Shown here piece after piece: positions 42,690 through 51,243 of a stretch of DNA of 64,000 bases. Each line of letters starts with the position of its first letter. Position 1 is the first letter of the stretch. Source of the DNA: CAYLXN01 sp964586855 (GTDB taxonomy: Bacteria; Patescibacteriota; Saccharimonadia; Saccharimonadales; Saccharimonadaceae); the NCBI GenBank assembly GCA_964586855.1, contig CAZPHO010000001.1, positions 26,076-90,075 on the forward strand. Reading direction: 5' to 3'. The translations under genes were made by a program, and so were the position numbers. The notes beneath the pieces are model-generated. The model was not told the origin of the DNA. It did no database searches and was given only the letters and a program-made list of their open reading frames with translations.

Positions 42690-45157
42690 TTACTATTCTA
42701 GTACGAGTGAGATCTTTACAAACTTTGAGGCATATAGAAGCAGGTGCGTGTCTTTTTGTTATTCTGCCTATACTGTTGTCCTGTTTTGTATTTTATGACC
42801 AAGCTAGCGCGCAAGTGCTTCTACCTGGCAAAAGAATGAATGTCGTGTTGCTTGGCGACTCATTCTCTGCAGGTAATGGGGCTGGTAATTATACTGGAAT
42901 CGATGGATGTTATCGCAGTCAGAACAATTGGGCTAATAGTTTTGTTCAGCGCCTAAAAGAAGAAGGAGTGTCGGTAAGTTATCAGAATCGAGCTTGTTCA
43001 GGTGCAACTACACAAAATCTCTATAAGGATACACAGGCTCTGGTTGATCATAAGACCGCCTCTCTTCATGGAAATGTAACTAGTAAAGACGAAGCAAAAA
43101 GACGAATAGCGGCCATGGATCCTTGCAGGTCACAAAATTCAGACGAGCACTCATACTCAAGATACGTAGTTGATAGTTTAAAATATCAAAATAGCCGTTC
43201 TCAGACACTGGTTTCTTATCGATGTGAACGGATGTTGCGTCTGCAGTCAGACTTTATCGGCCCTGAGACTGATTTTATTCTCCTGACGATTGGTGGTAAT
43301 AATTTTGGATTCAGAAGAATTATAGAAGAATGTTTTTTTTGGAGAAATAGCACTATTTGTAAAGAGGTTATTGGTGGAGCTAGAGCGGAGGCGGAAAGAG
43401 AGTATGGTAGAGAGTTAGAAAGACTGCTTGCATTTATTAAGTCCCGTGGGCTGCGTAGTGATGCAAAAATTGTCCTGCTTGGCTATCCTTTACTGTCGTT
43501 GGATAACAATATTAGCATAGGCGTCGGTTTAAATAGAATTAATACGTCGCAAGCCGTTAGAGAGTTAGGGCAGTATAGTAATGAGATAGCCAAGCGGAGT
43601 ATTAGTGAATTTAATAAAAAACACCCTAATCAGGCTTTGTTTGTTGACGCACAGTCTTGGTTTGCTGGTCACGAACCCGACAATCGCTTCCTTACACGAA
43701 ACCCTAAACGCTGGTTGAATGATTTTTTTGAGCCATTGACTAATATGAATGAATGGTATCACCCAAATAAAACTGGTCACCAGCAATACGCTAACTTACT
43801 GAAGCACAATAGTCTGCTAAAAAATTTTACTAATTCCTATCGTCGATCTCCATCGGATATCGACGTCGTCTTCAACATCGACACAACTGGTTCGATGTGG
43901 ACTTCGATTGAGGCTTTCAAGGCGAGTGCGCTTGCAACCGCTACGATGATTAGCAAGAGCAGCGCTAGTGTTCGTTATGCGCTGGTTGATTTTCGTGATT
44001 TTCCAGGTCGTAGCGGCACGCCCTATGATTATCCTGCCAAGCTGCGCCTAGATTTCACGTCAGATATTAACAAGCTGAAGGACGCCGTCAACAACCTGAG
44101 CACTGGCGATGGCGGTGATGGCCCAGAGTCGATGTATTCAGGTCTGATTACTGGCATCAATCTCAACTGGCGGCCGGCCGTGCATAAAATCATTATCACC
44201 TTGAGCGATAATGGGCCGCTTGATCCCGAGCCTGTGACTGGCTATACCAAAAAAGCAGTCATCGAAAAGGCCTTCAAGGTTGATCCAGCTTCACTCTATT
44301 TTATCCATGAATCACCAGTTCGTGATGAATATGTTGATTCGATGGCTGAGGAAAGTGGCGGTAGCGTGATTGTCAATGATAATGAATCGATCTCAATTGT
44401 GTCGGATGCGATAAGGAAAATCATCAACGAGACGCTCGATAGGCCATTCGCTTGGATTAACGGTCCATATCTGGCCAAAATAGGCGAGGCGATTACGATC
44501 GACGGTGGCGGTTCTTACGCCAAAGCTGGACAAATTGTTAAATATGAATGGGATTGGGAAAGCGACGGCATCTACGATAATACGACTACGACTTACAACA
44601 TCACTCGCTCATGGAATAAAGAGCTCGACGGGCTGATGACTCTACGGGTAACCGATTCAAATGGTCTGGTCAATACCGCTAACACCTGGCTGACGGTTTC
44701 GATTGATGGCGACACTGTCAATCAAGAGATCGATAATTGCCCACTAGTTGCCAATCAGTCGCAATCGGACCATGATGTTGATGGTATTGGTAATGAGTGC
44801 GATGAGGACTATATGCCGTATATTTTGGGTGAATTGCAAAAAGCTCAAGCCAAGCAAAATGAAATAGATCGCCAGGCTTTAATCCAGATGTTGCGCGGCC
44901 GGACCAAGGTCAGGTCGCTAAGAGACGTGGCTGAAGTGGCTTTGATATTGGCGGAGGTGTCGATTGTTGAGCAGCTAATCAAGGATAATCAGAGCTTGCC
45001 AGAAGATATGATGGCAGTTATAAATCAGCCAGCAGCAGTCGATTCCACTCCAGCTGAGCGAAAAAACAACTGCAGCCTCTATCTAAAAATAGTTGCTGGT
45101 GTCGGGGCGGCAGTCTTCATTGGTGCTGGCTTCTGGCGCTATCGCAAGCGAATTTAA
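42686..45157 (+). CDS. Cassette D secreted SGNH hydrolase with vWA, PKD and TSP3 domains (D2)
   Basis: 823 residues, GTG start. Signal peptide (about 1-43), SGNH domain (about 50-370: GDSFSAGNG, GGNN in place of GGND, EWYHPNKTGHQQYANLL), a von Willebrand A domain (about 390-585) with MIDAS motif FNIDTTGSMW, a PKD-like domain (about 590-670, TIDGGGSYAKAGQ), a TSP3-type stretch (about 678-705) and a C-terminal membrane helix with basic tail (about 800-823). The vWA domain is absent from A2, so it was inserted or lost between copies. Likely a wall- or host-facing adhesin/esterase; target unknown. Confidence 0.85.
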   Translation: MITILVRVRSLQTLRHIEAGACLFVILPILLSCFVFYDQASAQVLLPGKRMNVVLLGDSFSAGNGAGNYTGIDGCYRSQNNWANSFVQRLKEEGVSVSYQNRACSGATTQNLYKDTQALVDHKTASLHGNVTSKDEAKRRIAAMDPCRSQNSDEHSYSRYVVDSLKYQNSRSQTLVSYRCERMLRLQSDFIGPETDFILLTIGGNNFGFRRIIEECFFWRNSTICKEVIGGARAEAEREYGRELERLLAFIKSRGLRSDAKIVLLGYPLLSLDNNISIGVGLNRINTSQAVRELGQYSNEIAKRSISEFNKKHPNQALFVDAQSWFAGHEPDNRFLTRNPKRWLNDFFEPLTNMNEWYHPNKTGHQQYANLLKHNSLLKNFTNSYRRSPSDIDVVFNIDTTGSMWTSIEAFKASALATATMISKSSASVRYALVDFRDFPGRSGTPYDYPAKLRLDFTSDINKLKDAVNNLSTGDGGDGPESMYSGLITGINLNWRPAVHKIIITLSDNGPLDPEPVTGYTKKAVIEKAFKVDPASLYFIHESPVRDEYVDSMAEESGGSVIVNDNESISIVSDAIRKIINETLDRPFAWINGPYLAKIGEAITIDGGGSYAKAGQIVKYEWDWESDGIYDNTTTTYNITRSWNKELDGLMTLRVTDSNGLVNTANTWLTVSIDGDTVNQEIDNCPLVANQSQSDHDVDGIGNECDEDYMPYILGELQKAQAKQNEIDRQALIQMLRGRTKVRSLRDVAEVALILAEVSIVEQLIKDNQSLPEDMMAVINQPAAVDSTPAERKNNCSLYLKIVAGVGAAVFIGAGFWRYRKRI

Positions 45158-45242
45158 CAACATCTTTTGCACAACGTTTGGGTTGATTTGGCTTATGGTT
45201 TGTTAAAATATGAAGTAGCAAATCCAAACAGGAGGTGAAAAA

Positions 45243-45833
45243 ATGGCTAAGCTGTACTTTAAATATGGAGCGATGGGTAGTTCAAAAACGGCACAAGCTT
45301 TGATTGCCAAATTTAATTACGAAGAGGGTGGCAATAAAGTTTGGTTGATTAAGCCGAGTGTTGATGTTCGTGATGGCAGCAATAAGCTACGTTCGCGAGT
45401 TGGCCTAGAGGCGGACGTTCAGGCAGTGCCACCGACCGCTGACTTGTTAAAAATATTTCAAAAAAATAAGCCAAAGCCTGACGTAGTGATTGTCGACGAA
45501 GCTCAGTTTTTGACTGAACAACAAGTCGAGCAGCTAAGACAAATCGTCGATTGCGAACGGACGTCGGTGATGTGCTACGGTCTGAAAACTGATTTTCAGA
45601 ATAAGCTTTTTCCAGGCAGCAAGCGACTGTTTGAATTGAGTGAATCAATCAGCGAAATCAAAAGCGTCTGCGCTTGCGGCACCAAGGCTTCGGTCAACGC
45701 TCGCCTTGACGGAAAAGGTAATGTTTTGACTGAAGGCGAGCAGGTGGTGATTGGCGGCAACGAAGCCTACCAAGCGATGTGTTATCAGTGCTATGATGCT
45801 GCTGTTCGTCGTCTCCACATCAAGGGCCGCTGA
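45243..45833 (+). CDS. tdk: Thymidine kinase
   Basis: Phosphorylates thymidine to dTMP. 196 residues, type II (TK1-like). P-loop GAMGSSKT (about 9-16), DEAQFL (about 85-90), lasso region and a zinc ribbon CACGTKA...CYQC (about 141-180) are present. Perfect AGGAGGTGAAAAA Shine-Dalgarno before ATG. A terminator hairpin overlaps the stop codon and ends just before the CIRCE element of hrcA. Confidence 0.96.
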   Translation: MAKLYFKYGAMGSSKTAQALIAKFNYEEGGNKVWLIKPSVDVRDGSNKLRSRVGLEADVQAVPPTADLLKIFQKNKPKPDVVIVDEAQFLTEQQVEQLRQIVDCERTSVMCYGLKTDFQNKLFPGSKRLFELSESISEIKSVCACGTKASVNARLDGKGNVLTEGEQVVIGGNEAYQAMCYQCYDAAVRRLHIKGR

Positions 45834-45845
45834 AGCGGCTCTTTT
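45824..45845 (+). terminator. Terminator of tdk
   Basis: Stem GGGCCGC / GCGGCTC (one G-U) with loop TGAA containing the tdk stop, followed by TTTT. Confidence 0.8.
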
Positions 45846-45870
45846 AGCACTTGATTGCTTCGACTGCTAA
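45844..45870 (+). promoter_or_regulatory. CIRCE operator (HrcA binding site)
   Basis: TTAGCACTT, exactly 9 bases, GACTGCTAA. Each arm differs from the CIRCE consensus (TTAGCACTC-N9-GAGTGCTAA) at one base. It overlaps the -35 box of hrcA, the expected place for autorepression by HrcA. Confidence 0.88.
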
Positions 45871-45883
45871 AAAATGCTATAAT
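45855..45883 (+). promoter_or_regulatory. Promoter of hrcA (leaderless type)
   Basis: TTGCTT, 17-base spacer, TATAAT, then only 6 bases to ATG 45890. Confidence 0.75.
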
Positions 45884-45889
45884 CGGAGC

Positions 45890-46621
45890 ATGAAATTAAG
45901 TGATCGTCAGCTTGAAATTTTGGTAGCTATTGTTGAGCAATATTCAGAGGTGGCAGCTCCTGTTGGCAGTGTGATGCTGGCTAAATTATTTAATGTTTCA
46001 AGCGCGACTATTAGACTAGATATGGCTAAATTAGAAAACCTTGGCTTAGTTGAACAACCGCACACTTCGGCTGGTCGGATTCCGACTGATAGAGGCTATC
46101 GAGCTTATGTTAATTATCTTAATCAAAAGCGCCAATCAGAAATCCATCCAGTGGTCGTCCAGCATCGAGCCAATCGAGCTCTTGAGCGTAAACTGAGTGC
46201 AACTTCTGGTAAAACTAGTGCTATGATCCGAGTGGCAGTGCGGATGCTCTCAGAGTTGACTGATAATTTGGGCTTTGCGACGATTGGTGATCAAATTTAC
46301 ACTTGTGGTTTGACTAATTTGCTCGATCGGCCCGAACTTGATGATCGTCAAAGCGTGTTGGCTTTATCTAATCTAATTGACAATCTCGAGCCCTGGCTGT
46401 TAGAAGCCAAGCCGGTTGAGCGGGTGAGTGTATTCATTGGCTCGGAAAATCCAATCGGCAAGGCTTCTGGTGCGACATTGGTTATCAGCCGCTTTCGCTC
46501 GCCCTATAGCGATAAAAGCTACATTGGCGTGTTGGGGCCAACTCGTCAGAGTTACGCTCAGGTGATGCAATTGGTTGAACAGACGGGCATGACTTTAGAA
46601 GAAGTGTTGAGCGAGGCTTGA
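45890..46621 (+). CDS. hrcA: Heat-inducible transcription repressor HrcA
   Basis: Repressor of heat-shock genes that binds CIRCE. 243 residues, clearly shorter than the roughly 340 of typical HrcA. The N-terminal winged helix is clear: MKLSDRQLEILVAIVEQYSEVAAPVGS and VSSATIRLDMAKLENLGLVEQPHTSAGRIPTDRGYRAYV (given in parts: NVSSATIRLDMAKLE, HTSAGRIPTDRGYR). The dimerisation region is reduced but ends with the usual GPTRQSYAQVMQLVE. ATG 45890 is the start by its spacing to TATAAT; the upstream in-frame TTG overlaps CIRCE. Confidence 0.93.
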   Translation: MKLSDRQLEILVAIVEQYSEVAAPVGSVMLAKLFNVSSATIRLDMAKLENLGLVEQPHTSAGRIPTDRGYRAYVNYLNQKRQSEIHPVVVQHRANRALERKLSATSGKTSAMIRVAVRMLSELTDNLGFATIGDQIYTCGLTNLLDRPELDDRQSVLALSNLIDNLEPWLLEAKPVERVSVFIGSENPIGKASGATLVISRFRSPYSDKSYIGVLGPTRQSYAQVMQLVEQTGMTLEEVLSEA

Positions 46622-46628
46622 GTGGCAA

Positions 46629-46814
46629 ATGACCAACAAATTAAAATCGCTGATCGCACTGGTTCTGACTATTTTTTCGATGACTCGTTTGATGCGAGCT
46701 GCTAACTTTATGATTATGGGCGGCGAAGGCGAGCTGTTGCGAGTGATTTTTTATGGTATATTGTTTGTTGGCTCGCTGATTACTTTTGCCTATTATTTTA
46801 AAGCTAAGGATTGA
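46629..46814 (+). CDS. Small membrane protein between hrcA and grpE
   Basis: 61 residues with two hydrophobic segments (SLIALVLTIFSMTRLMRA and VIFYGILFVGSLITFAYYF) and a short basic end. Family not recognised. It begins 7 bases after the hrcA stop and overlaps or abuts grpE, so it is within the heat-shock operon; a role in stress is inferred from position only. Confidence 0.5.
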   Translation: MTNKLKSLIALVLTIFSMTRLMRAANFMIMGGEGELLRVIFYGILFVGSLITFAYYFKAKD

Positions 46815-46822
46815 AGGAAATT

Positions 46823-47299
46823 ATGAAAAAAGATTCTAAAATTAATAAACAATTAGAAAAATTGCAAACTGAGAATGCAGAGCTGCTGGCAGATTTGCAG
46901 CGGACTCGGGCTGATTTTGAGAATTTTCGTAAAAATGTTGATGCTGAAAAAGATCGCTTAAGTTTGGCAACCAAACAAGCTATGATTTTGAAATTATTGC
47001 CAGTAATTGACGGGATTGACCAAGCTACTAATCATCTGCCAGCTGAGCTTGAGGATAATTCGTGGGCAACTGGAGTTTTGAAACTAAATCAAAAACTAGT
47101 TGATGACTTGTCGCGTATCGGTGTACGAAAAATCAAGGCTGAAATTGGCCAAGAATTCAACCCTGATCAGCACTCAGCACTGTTGATAGACGAAGAGACT
47201 GAGGGCGAAGCGGAGGTGATTGCCGAAGTGTTGCAGCCGGGCTATTGGTATGATGATCAAGTCATGCGTCCGGCATCGGTCAAAGTTGCTCGTCAATAA
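46823..47299 (+). CDS. grpE: Co-chaperone GrpE
   Basis: Nucleotide exchange factor for DnaK. 158 residues: long coiled N-terminal helix (KINKQLEKLQTENAELLADLQRTRADFENF) and the C-terminal beta domain with RIGVRKIKAEIGQEFNPDQHSAL and VIAEVLQPGYWYDDQVMRPASVKV (split here: FNPDQHSALL, LQPGYWYDDQVMRPA). The ATG follows AAGGA; an earlier in-frame TTG is less likely. dnaK and dnaJ, which usually come next, are not adjacent; tRNA-Lys follows instead. Confidence 0.93.
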   Translation: MKKDSKINKQLEKLQTENAELLADLQRTRADFENFRKNVDAEKDRLSLATKQAMILKLLPVIDGIDQATNHLPAELEDNSWATGVLKLNQKLVDDLSRIGVRKIKAEIGQEFNPDQHSALLIDEETEGEAEVIAEVLQPGYWYDDQVMRPASVKVARQ

Positions 47300-47304
47300 G
47301 ATCC

Positions 47305-47333
47305 TTGACTTTTGCACCCAAACAGCGTAAAAT
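47305..47333 (+). promoter_or_regulatory. Promoter of tRNA-Lys
   Basis: TTGACT, 17-base spacer, TAAAAT; the tRNA begins 12 bases downstream. Confidence 0.7.
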
Positions 47334-47345
47334 TTGTCTAGATTT

Positions 47346-47422
47346 GGGACCATAGCTCAGCTGGTTAGAGCACCTGCCTTTTAAGCAGGGTGTCCCGGGT
47401 TCAAGTCCCGGTGGTCCCTCCA
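47346..47422 (+). tRNA. tRNA-Lys (TTT)
   Basis: 77 bases with encoded CCA. Acceptor GGGACCA / TGGTCCC, anticodon loop CTTTTAA (anticodon TTT), T-arm CCGGGTTCAAGTCCCGG. Confidence 0.97.
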
Positions 47423-47442
47423 ATTTTATAAAATAATTAGAA

Positions 47443-47471
47443 ACGGTTACTTTTCCAAGTAGCCGTTTTTT
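47443..47471 (+). terminator. Terminator of tRNA-Lys
   Basis: Stem ACGGTTAC / GTAGCCGT (one G-U), 8-base loop, followed by TTTTT. Confidence 0.75.
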
Positions 47472-47514
47472 CATTGCCCAAACGAGGCTGTAAATACAGT
47501 TTAACAATTAGAAT

Positions 47515-47666
47515 AAACGGCAGAGCTTGCCACAACGCTGGGCAAAGCGATTGGCAGCAGTTTTTTCACTGATCGTGGCGGTGCAAATCCGCTCCTGGTT
47601 GCAATCAGAAGAACCCAGCCAGAGATTATTAAAAGCAGCTAGGCTTAGAACCTAGCTGCTTTTTTC
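47515..47666 (+). ncRNA. Candidate structured non-coding RNA
   Basis: A gene-free stretch that folds well by eye: hairpin GGCA/TGCC (519-531 of this kilobase), an outer helix GCTGGG (47537-47542) with CCCAGC (47614-47619), an inner helix GATTG (47549-47553) with CAATC (47602-47606), two hairpins inside (CAGT/ACTG with loop TTTTTC, and GCGG/CCGC), then a strong terminator. A TAGAAT box lies about 10 bases before the start. I do not recognise SRP, RNase P, tmRNA or 6S signatures. The class is unknown; strand could be checked by RNA-seq. Confidence 0.45.
47631..47666 (+). terminator. Terminator of the candidate RNA
   Basis: AAGCAGCTAGG, loop CTTAGAA, CCTAGCTGCTT followed by TTTT. Long perfect stem. 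Confidence 0.85.
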
Positions 47667-47694
47667 TTACACGAAGTGTCTTGAGGATCAAGTG

Positions 47695-48633
47695 TTATCG
47701 TTTCTTTTTGCGGCGAGTCGAGTCTGATCGGCCAATCTTAGGTCGCAAAGTCTTCTTTTTCTTGCTAATCACAACAGCAACAGCTCCCGCAATCAGTGCT
47801 AGTCCGAGCCCGACCCCGACTCTAACCAGCAAAGCAGTAAGAGGCGACTGTTTGTTGACGGTTTTATCTAAGTTGAACCGATTGGTGCTTTTGATTTGCT
47901 CAAAGTTGACCTCATAGTTAATCTCAGCGATTTTTTCCGGTGAGTGGTCAAAATTTTCCGTGCCAATCTCACCATATTCAATTTCAATTGGAATCACTCC
48001 TTCAGAATATACAATCTCTCCGTTAGCTTTTTCAATTCGGAGATGTAGTTGGTTGAAATCAACTTTTTGTGGTTGAATTGTGATTGATGCTTGATTGTTC
48101 TTGAAGCTGACTTCGCTAGCTTCAGTTACGATAGCGTATTTTTGCAAATCACTTACTCTGTAGTCAACAATCGAAGATCGTACAGGATCTTCCCAGTAGC
48201 CAGGCCTTAAATCCTTATTTTTTTCAGATAAGAGACTTATTCTTTAGCAGTCACTAATTTGGTCAATCTCTATCTCTGATAATTTAGGGATGATCTTACT
48301 GTCTGGAATTTTAGCATATTGTTTGCCAAAGGTCGTGCAGCTAATCCATGGCCTATCGGCAAGAGCATATGGTTTTCGTCCGTAAGTTTCATTTTCGTTG
48401 TAAAAAATATAAGCTTGAAGCGAGCTTAACAGCTCTATTTTCTTGACATCAGGTGGTTTAACGTTTTTGATAGTAAAAGTAGCTTTTTCTGGAGTGACGG
48501 CTCGTCTAGCCTGTGGTATCGACACACTGATCATTAACGCTTGCTCTACTCGCAATGATTGATTGGCAAAAAACAAGCCAGTAATGAGCGCTGTCACGAC
48601 GACTACTTTTCTAAAATATTTTTTCCGGGTCAT
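47695..48633 (-). pseudogene. Surface protein gene interrupted by an in-frame TAA
   Basis: One frame of about 312 codons with a TAA at 48244-48246. Part one (129 codons): ATG with AAGGAG, signal peptide-like helix (about 8-32) and a beta-rich domain ending DQISDC. After the stop, the same frame goes on for 32 codons and then the final 150, with domain text such as IEKANGEIVYSEGVIPIEIEYG, a C-terminal membrane helix (LLVRVGVGLGLALIAGAVAVVI) and a Lys/Arg tail (about 145-150). So a single wall-exposed, C-terminally anchored protein appears to be split by one nonsense codon. Family not recognised. Confidence 0.6.
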
Positions 48634-48792
48634 GTTTCTCCTTCTAGGGCTTTAGTGTTATTTTGATATAATAGCTTTATTTTTTCATCTGCTTCCTTTG
48701 TTTAGTCTGGCTCGTATAAGTAAACTTTAGCATAGATGCAGTCATTTAAAAAGTCTGAGCCCGAACAGTTATGTCTCGCTAAAACTATCGTG

Positions 48793-48798
48793 TATAAT
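48793..48798 (+). promoter_or_regulatory. -10 box of xpk (leaderless type)
   Basis: TATAAT, 7 bases (AAAGCTT) before ATG 48806. Confidence 0.7.
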
Positions 48799-48805
48799 AA
48801 AGCTT

Positions 48806-51151
48806 ATGTTAGATCAGAAAACCAAAGACAATTTGCAGAAATTTGTGCGGGCGGCTAACTATTTAGCGGTGGCGCAGATGTTTTTAAAAGATAATTATTT
48901 ATTAAAGCAGCCACTAGAATTTGAACATATCAAGCCAAGAATTCTTGGGCACTGGGGGTCATGTCCAGGGATTAGTGTGGCTTATGCTCATTTTTTGCGA
49001 CTGTTGAAAGATCATCCCGAACAGCAAAATAATATTTTTATTTTGGGGCCAGGGCATGGTTTTCCAGGGTTGCAAGCGGACTTGTTTCTTGAGGGAGCGC
49101 TGGCGGAGGTTGATTCTCAAGCGACTCGTGATGAGGCGGGGATTGGATATATTTGTAAGCAGTTTTCTTGGCCGTATGGCTTCCCATCGCATGCTAGTCC
49201 GTATTCTCCCGGCGTGATTTCTGAAGGCGGCGAGCTCGGTTATAGTTTGGCGACGGCGTTTGGGGCGGTGCTCGATCAGCCAGATATGCTGGTGGCGTGT
49301 TTGGTTGGCGATGGCGAGGCCGAGACTGGCGCCTTGTCGGGTGCGTGGCACCTCAATAAGCTAGTTGCTAGTCCAGAAAATGGTTTTGTTTTGCCAATTT
49401 TGCACCTCAATGGCTATAAAATCACTGGCCCAACAGTTTTTGGTCGGATGAGTGACAAAGAATTGTTTGATTATTTTAGTGGCTTGCGCTATGAGCCGCA
49501 TATTGTTGATTATAATTCGCCAAACGACGACGCTAAATTAGCGGCTGTTTTTGATCAGGTTTACGCCAAAATTGAGCAAATTAAAGCCGGTGAAGCCAAA
49601 GACCAGCGGCTGCCGATGATTGTCTTGAAGTCACCGAAAGGTATGACTGGACCCGAAAAGTTCAAAGGCAAGAAGTTAGTTGGTAATAATTTATCTCACC
49701 AAGTGATTTTTGATCATGCGATGGATGATCAGCAGCATTTGCAAGAATTAGAAAAATGGTTGCGTAGTTATCGGCTGGAAGAATTAATGGCTGGCGATAA
49801 ATTTGGGGATTGGTTGGAAGAATTTCTTCCGCCAACTAGGTCTCGACCGGGCAATAACCAGATGGCTTTGACTAAAAAACTTGATGGCAGCTCGATTGAT
49901 AAATTAAGCTTACCGAAAGTGGCTGACTTTGAGCAGCGACTGAACCGAGTCGGTGAGGTTAAATCATTGCCACTGCATTTAATGGGTGATTATTTAGAGC
50001 AGGTTTTTAAATTAAATCATGAAAAGCATAATTTTCGATTTTTCTCACCTGATGAAACGACTTCAAATAAGCTGGGCGCAATTTACAATCAAACCACTAA
50101 AGCTTGGGCGGCCGAAATCAAGTCTTGGGACGGGCCGAGTGGGCGAGATGGCAAATCAATGGAGATTTTGAGCGAGCAAAGCCTGCAGGGAATGATGCAG
50201 GGCTACCAGATTACTGGTCGACACGGTGTGTTGACCAGCTATGAGGCATTTGCGGCGGTGATCAATTCGATGCTGATTCAATATGCGAAGTTTATCCAGC
50301 AGAGTCGAGATGTGACATGGCGCGATCCGATTCCGGCACCAGTTTATCTTTTGACTTCGACTGGCTGGCGACAAGATCATAACGGTTTTTCGCACCAAAC
50401 CTCGAGTTTTGTTGATGAAGTTTTGCGTCGCCAAAATAATTTAGGCACAGTGCTGTTTCCAGCGGACGATAATTTAGGAGTGGTGGCGCTTGACTGGGGT
50501 TTGCGACAAAAAGATCAGATTGTGGCAATTGTTTCGGGCAAAACCGAAGAGCCACGCTGGCGTTCGTTGCTTGAGGCCCAGGTTGACTTTGAGCAAGCCG
50601 CTAGTATTTGGGAATTTGCTAGCGACGATCAGCCAGATTTGGTTTTCGCAGCAGTGGGCGATTATATGGCTCGCGAGAGTTTGTATGCGATGCAACTACT
50701 GCGTCAGGTTATCCCAAAGATTAAAATGCGATTCGTTTATGTGTCAGCCTTGACCAGCGGAGCGATTGGCACGACCGATAATCAATTATCGATTGAGAAA
50801 TTTGACCAAATTTTTACTCCGAATCAGCCAATTATTTTCAATTTTCATGGCTATCCAGAGAGCTTGAAGGCGATTTTGTTTAACTATTTGACAACCGATC
50901 GGGCGAGTGTCCATGGCTACATCGAGCAGGGTTCGACTACGACACCGTTTGATATGATGGTCCGTAACCAAGCTTCTCGTTATCACCTGATGTTTGATGC
51001 ATTGGCTAAATTGGCAGAAAAAGGCAAAATAACCGCACAACAACAAATTAGTTTAACCGCTAAAATCCAGCAAAAACTTGACGCTAACACTAAGCATATC
51101 CAGAAATACGGTAAGGATTTGTCAGAAATTACTGACCAAGTTTGGCAGTAG
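48806..51151 (+). CDS. xpkA: Phosphoketolase (xylulose-5-P/fructose-6-P)
   Basis: Thiamine-diphosphate enzyme that splits xylulose 5-phosphate (or fructose 6-phosphate) to acetyl phosphate. 781 residues, full length. Seen are HIKPRILGHWGSCPGISVAYAH near the N-terminus, GDGEAETGALSGAWH (ThDP/Mg site, about 168-182), YKITGPTVFGRMS, and TGRHGVLTSYEAF / WRQDHNGFSHQ in the C-terminal half. Acetate kinase follows and can turn its product into ATP and acetate, an energy route well suited to a reduced fermenter. Confidence 0.96.
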   Translation: MLDQKTKDNLQKFVRAANYLAVAQMFLKDNYLLKQPLEFEHIKPRILGHWGSCPGISVAYAHFLRLLKDHPEQQNNIFILGPGHGFPGLQADLFLEGALAEVDSQATRDEAGIGYICKQFSWPYGFPSHASPYSPGVISEGGELGYSLATAFGAVLDQPDMLVACLVGDGEAETGALSGAWHLNKLVASPENGFVLPILHLNGYKITGPTVFGRMSDKELFDYFSGLRYEPHIVDYNSPNDDAKLAAVFDQVYAKIEQIKAGEAKDQRLPMIVLKSPKGMTGPEKFKGKKLVGNNLSHQVIFDHAMDDQQHLQELEKWLRSYRLEELMAGDKFGDWLEEFLPPTRSRPGNNQMALTKKLDGSSIDKLSLPKVADFEQRLNRVGEVKSLPLHLMGDYLEQVFKLNHEKHNFRFFSPDETTSNKLGAIYNQTTKAWAAEIKSWDGPSGRDGKSMEILSEQSLQGMMQGYQITGRHGVLTSYEAFAAVINSMLIQYAKFIQQSRDVTWRDPIPAPVYLLTSTGWRQDHNGFSHQTSSFVDEVLRRQNNLGTVLFPADDNLGVVALDWGLRQKDQIVAIVSGKTEEPRWRSLLEAQVDFEQAASIWEFASDDQPDLVFAAVGDYMARESLYAMQLLRQVIPKIKMRFVYVSALTSGAIGTTDNQLSIEKFDQIFTPNQPIIFNFHGYPESLKAILFNYLTTDRASVHGYIEQGSTTTPFDMMVRNQASRYHLMFDALAKLAEKGKITAQQQISLTAKIQQKLDANTKHIQKYGKDLSEITDQVWQ

Positions 51152-51243
51152 AGAATTTTGCTTAATTTTGGTTTTATATCAAGCGGGTTGGTAGGTTTGT
51201 GCGTGCTATAATTAATCTGTAATTAAAGAAGTAGGAGTAATTA

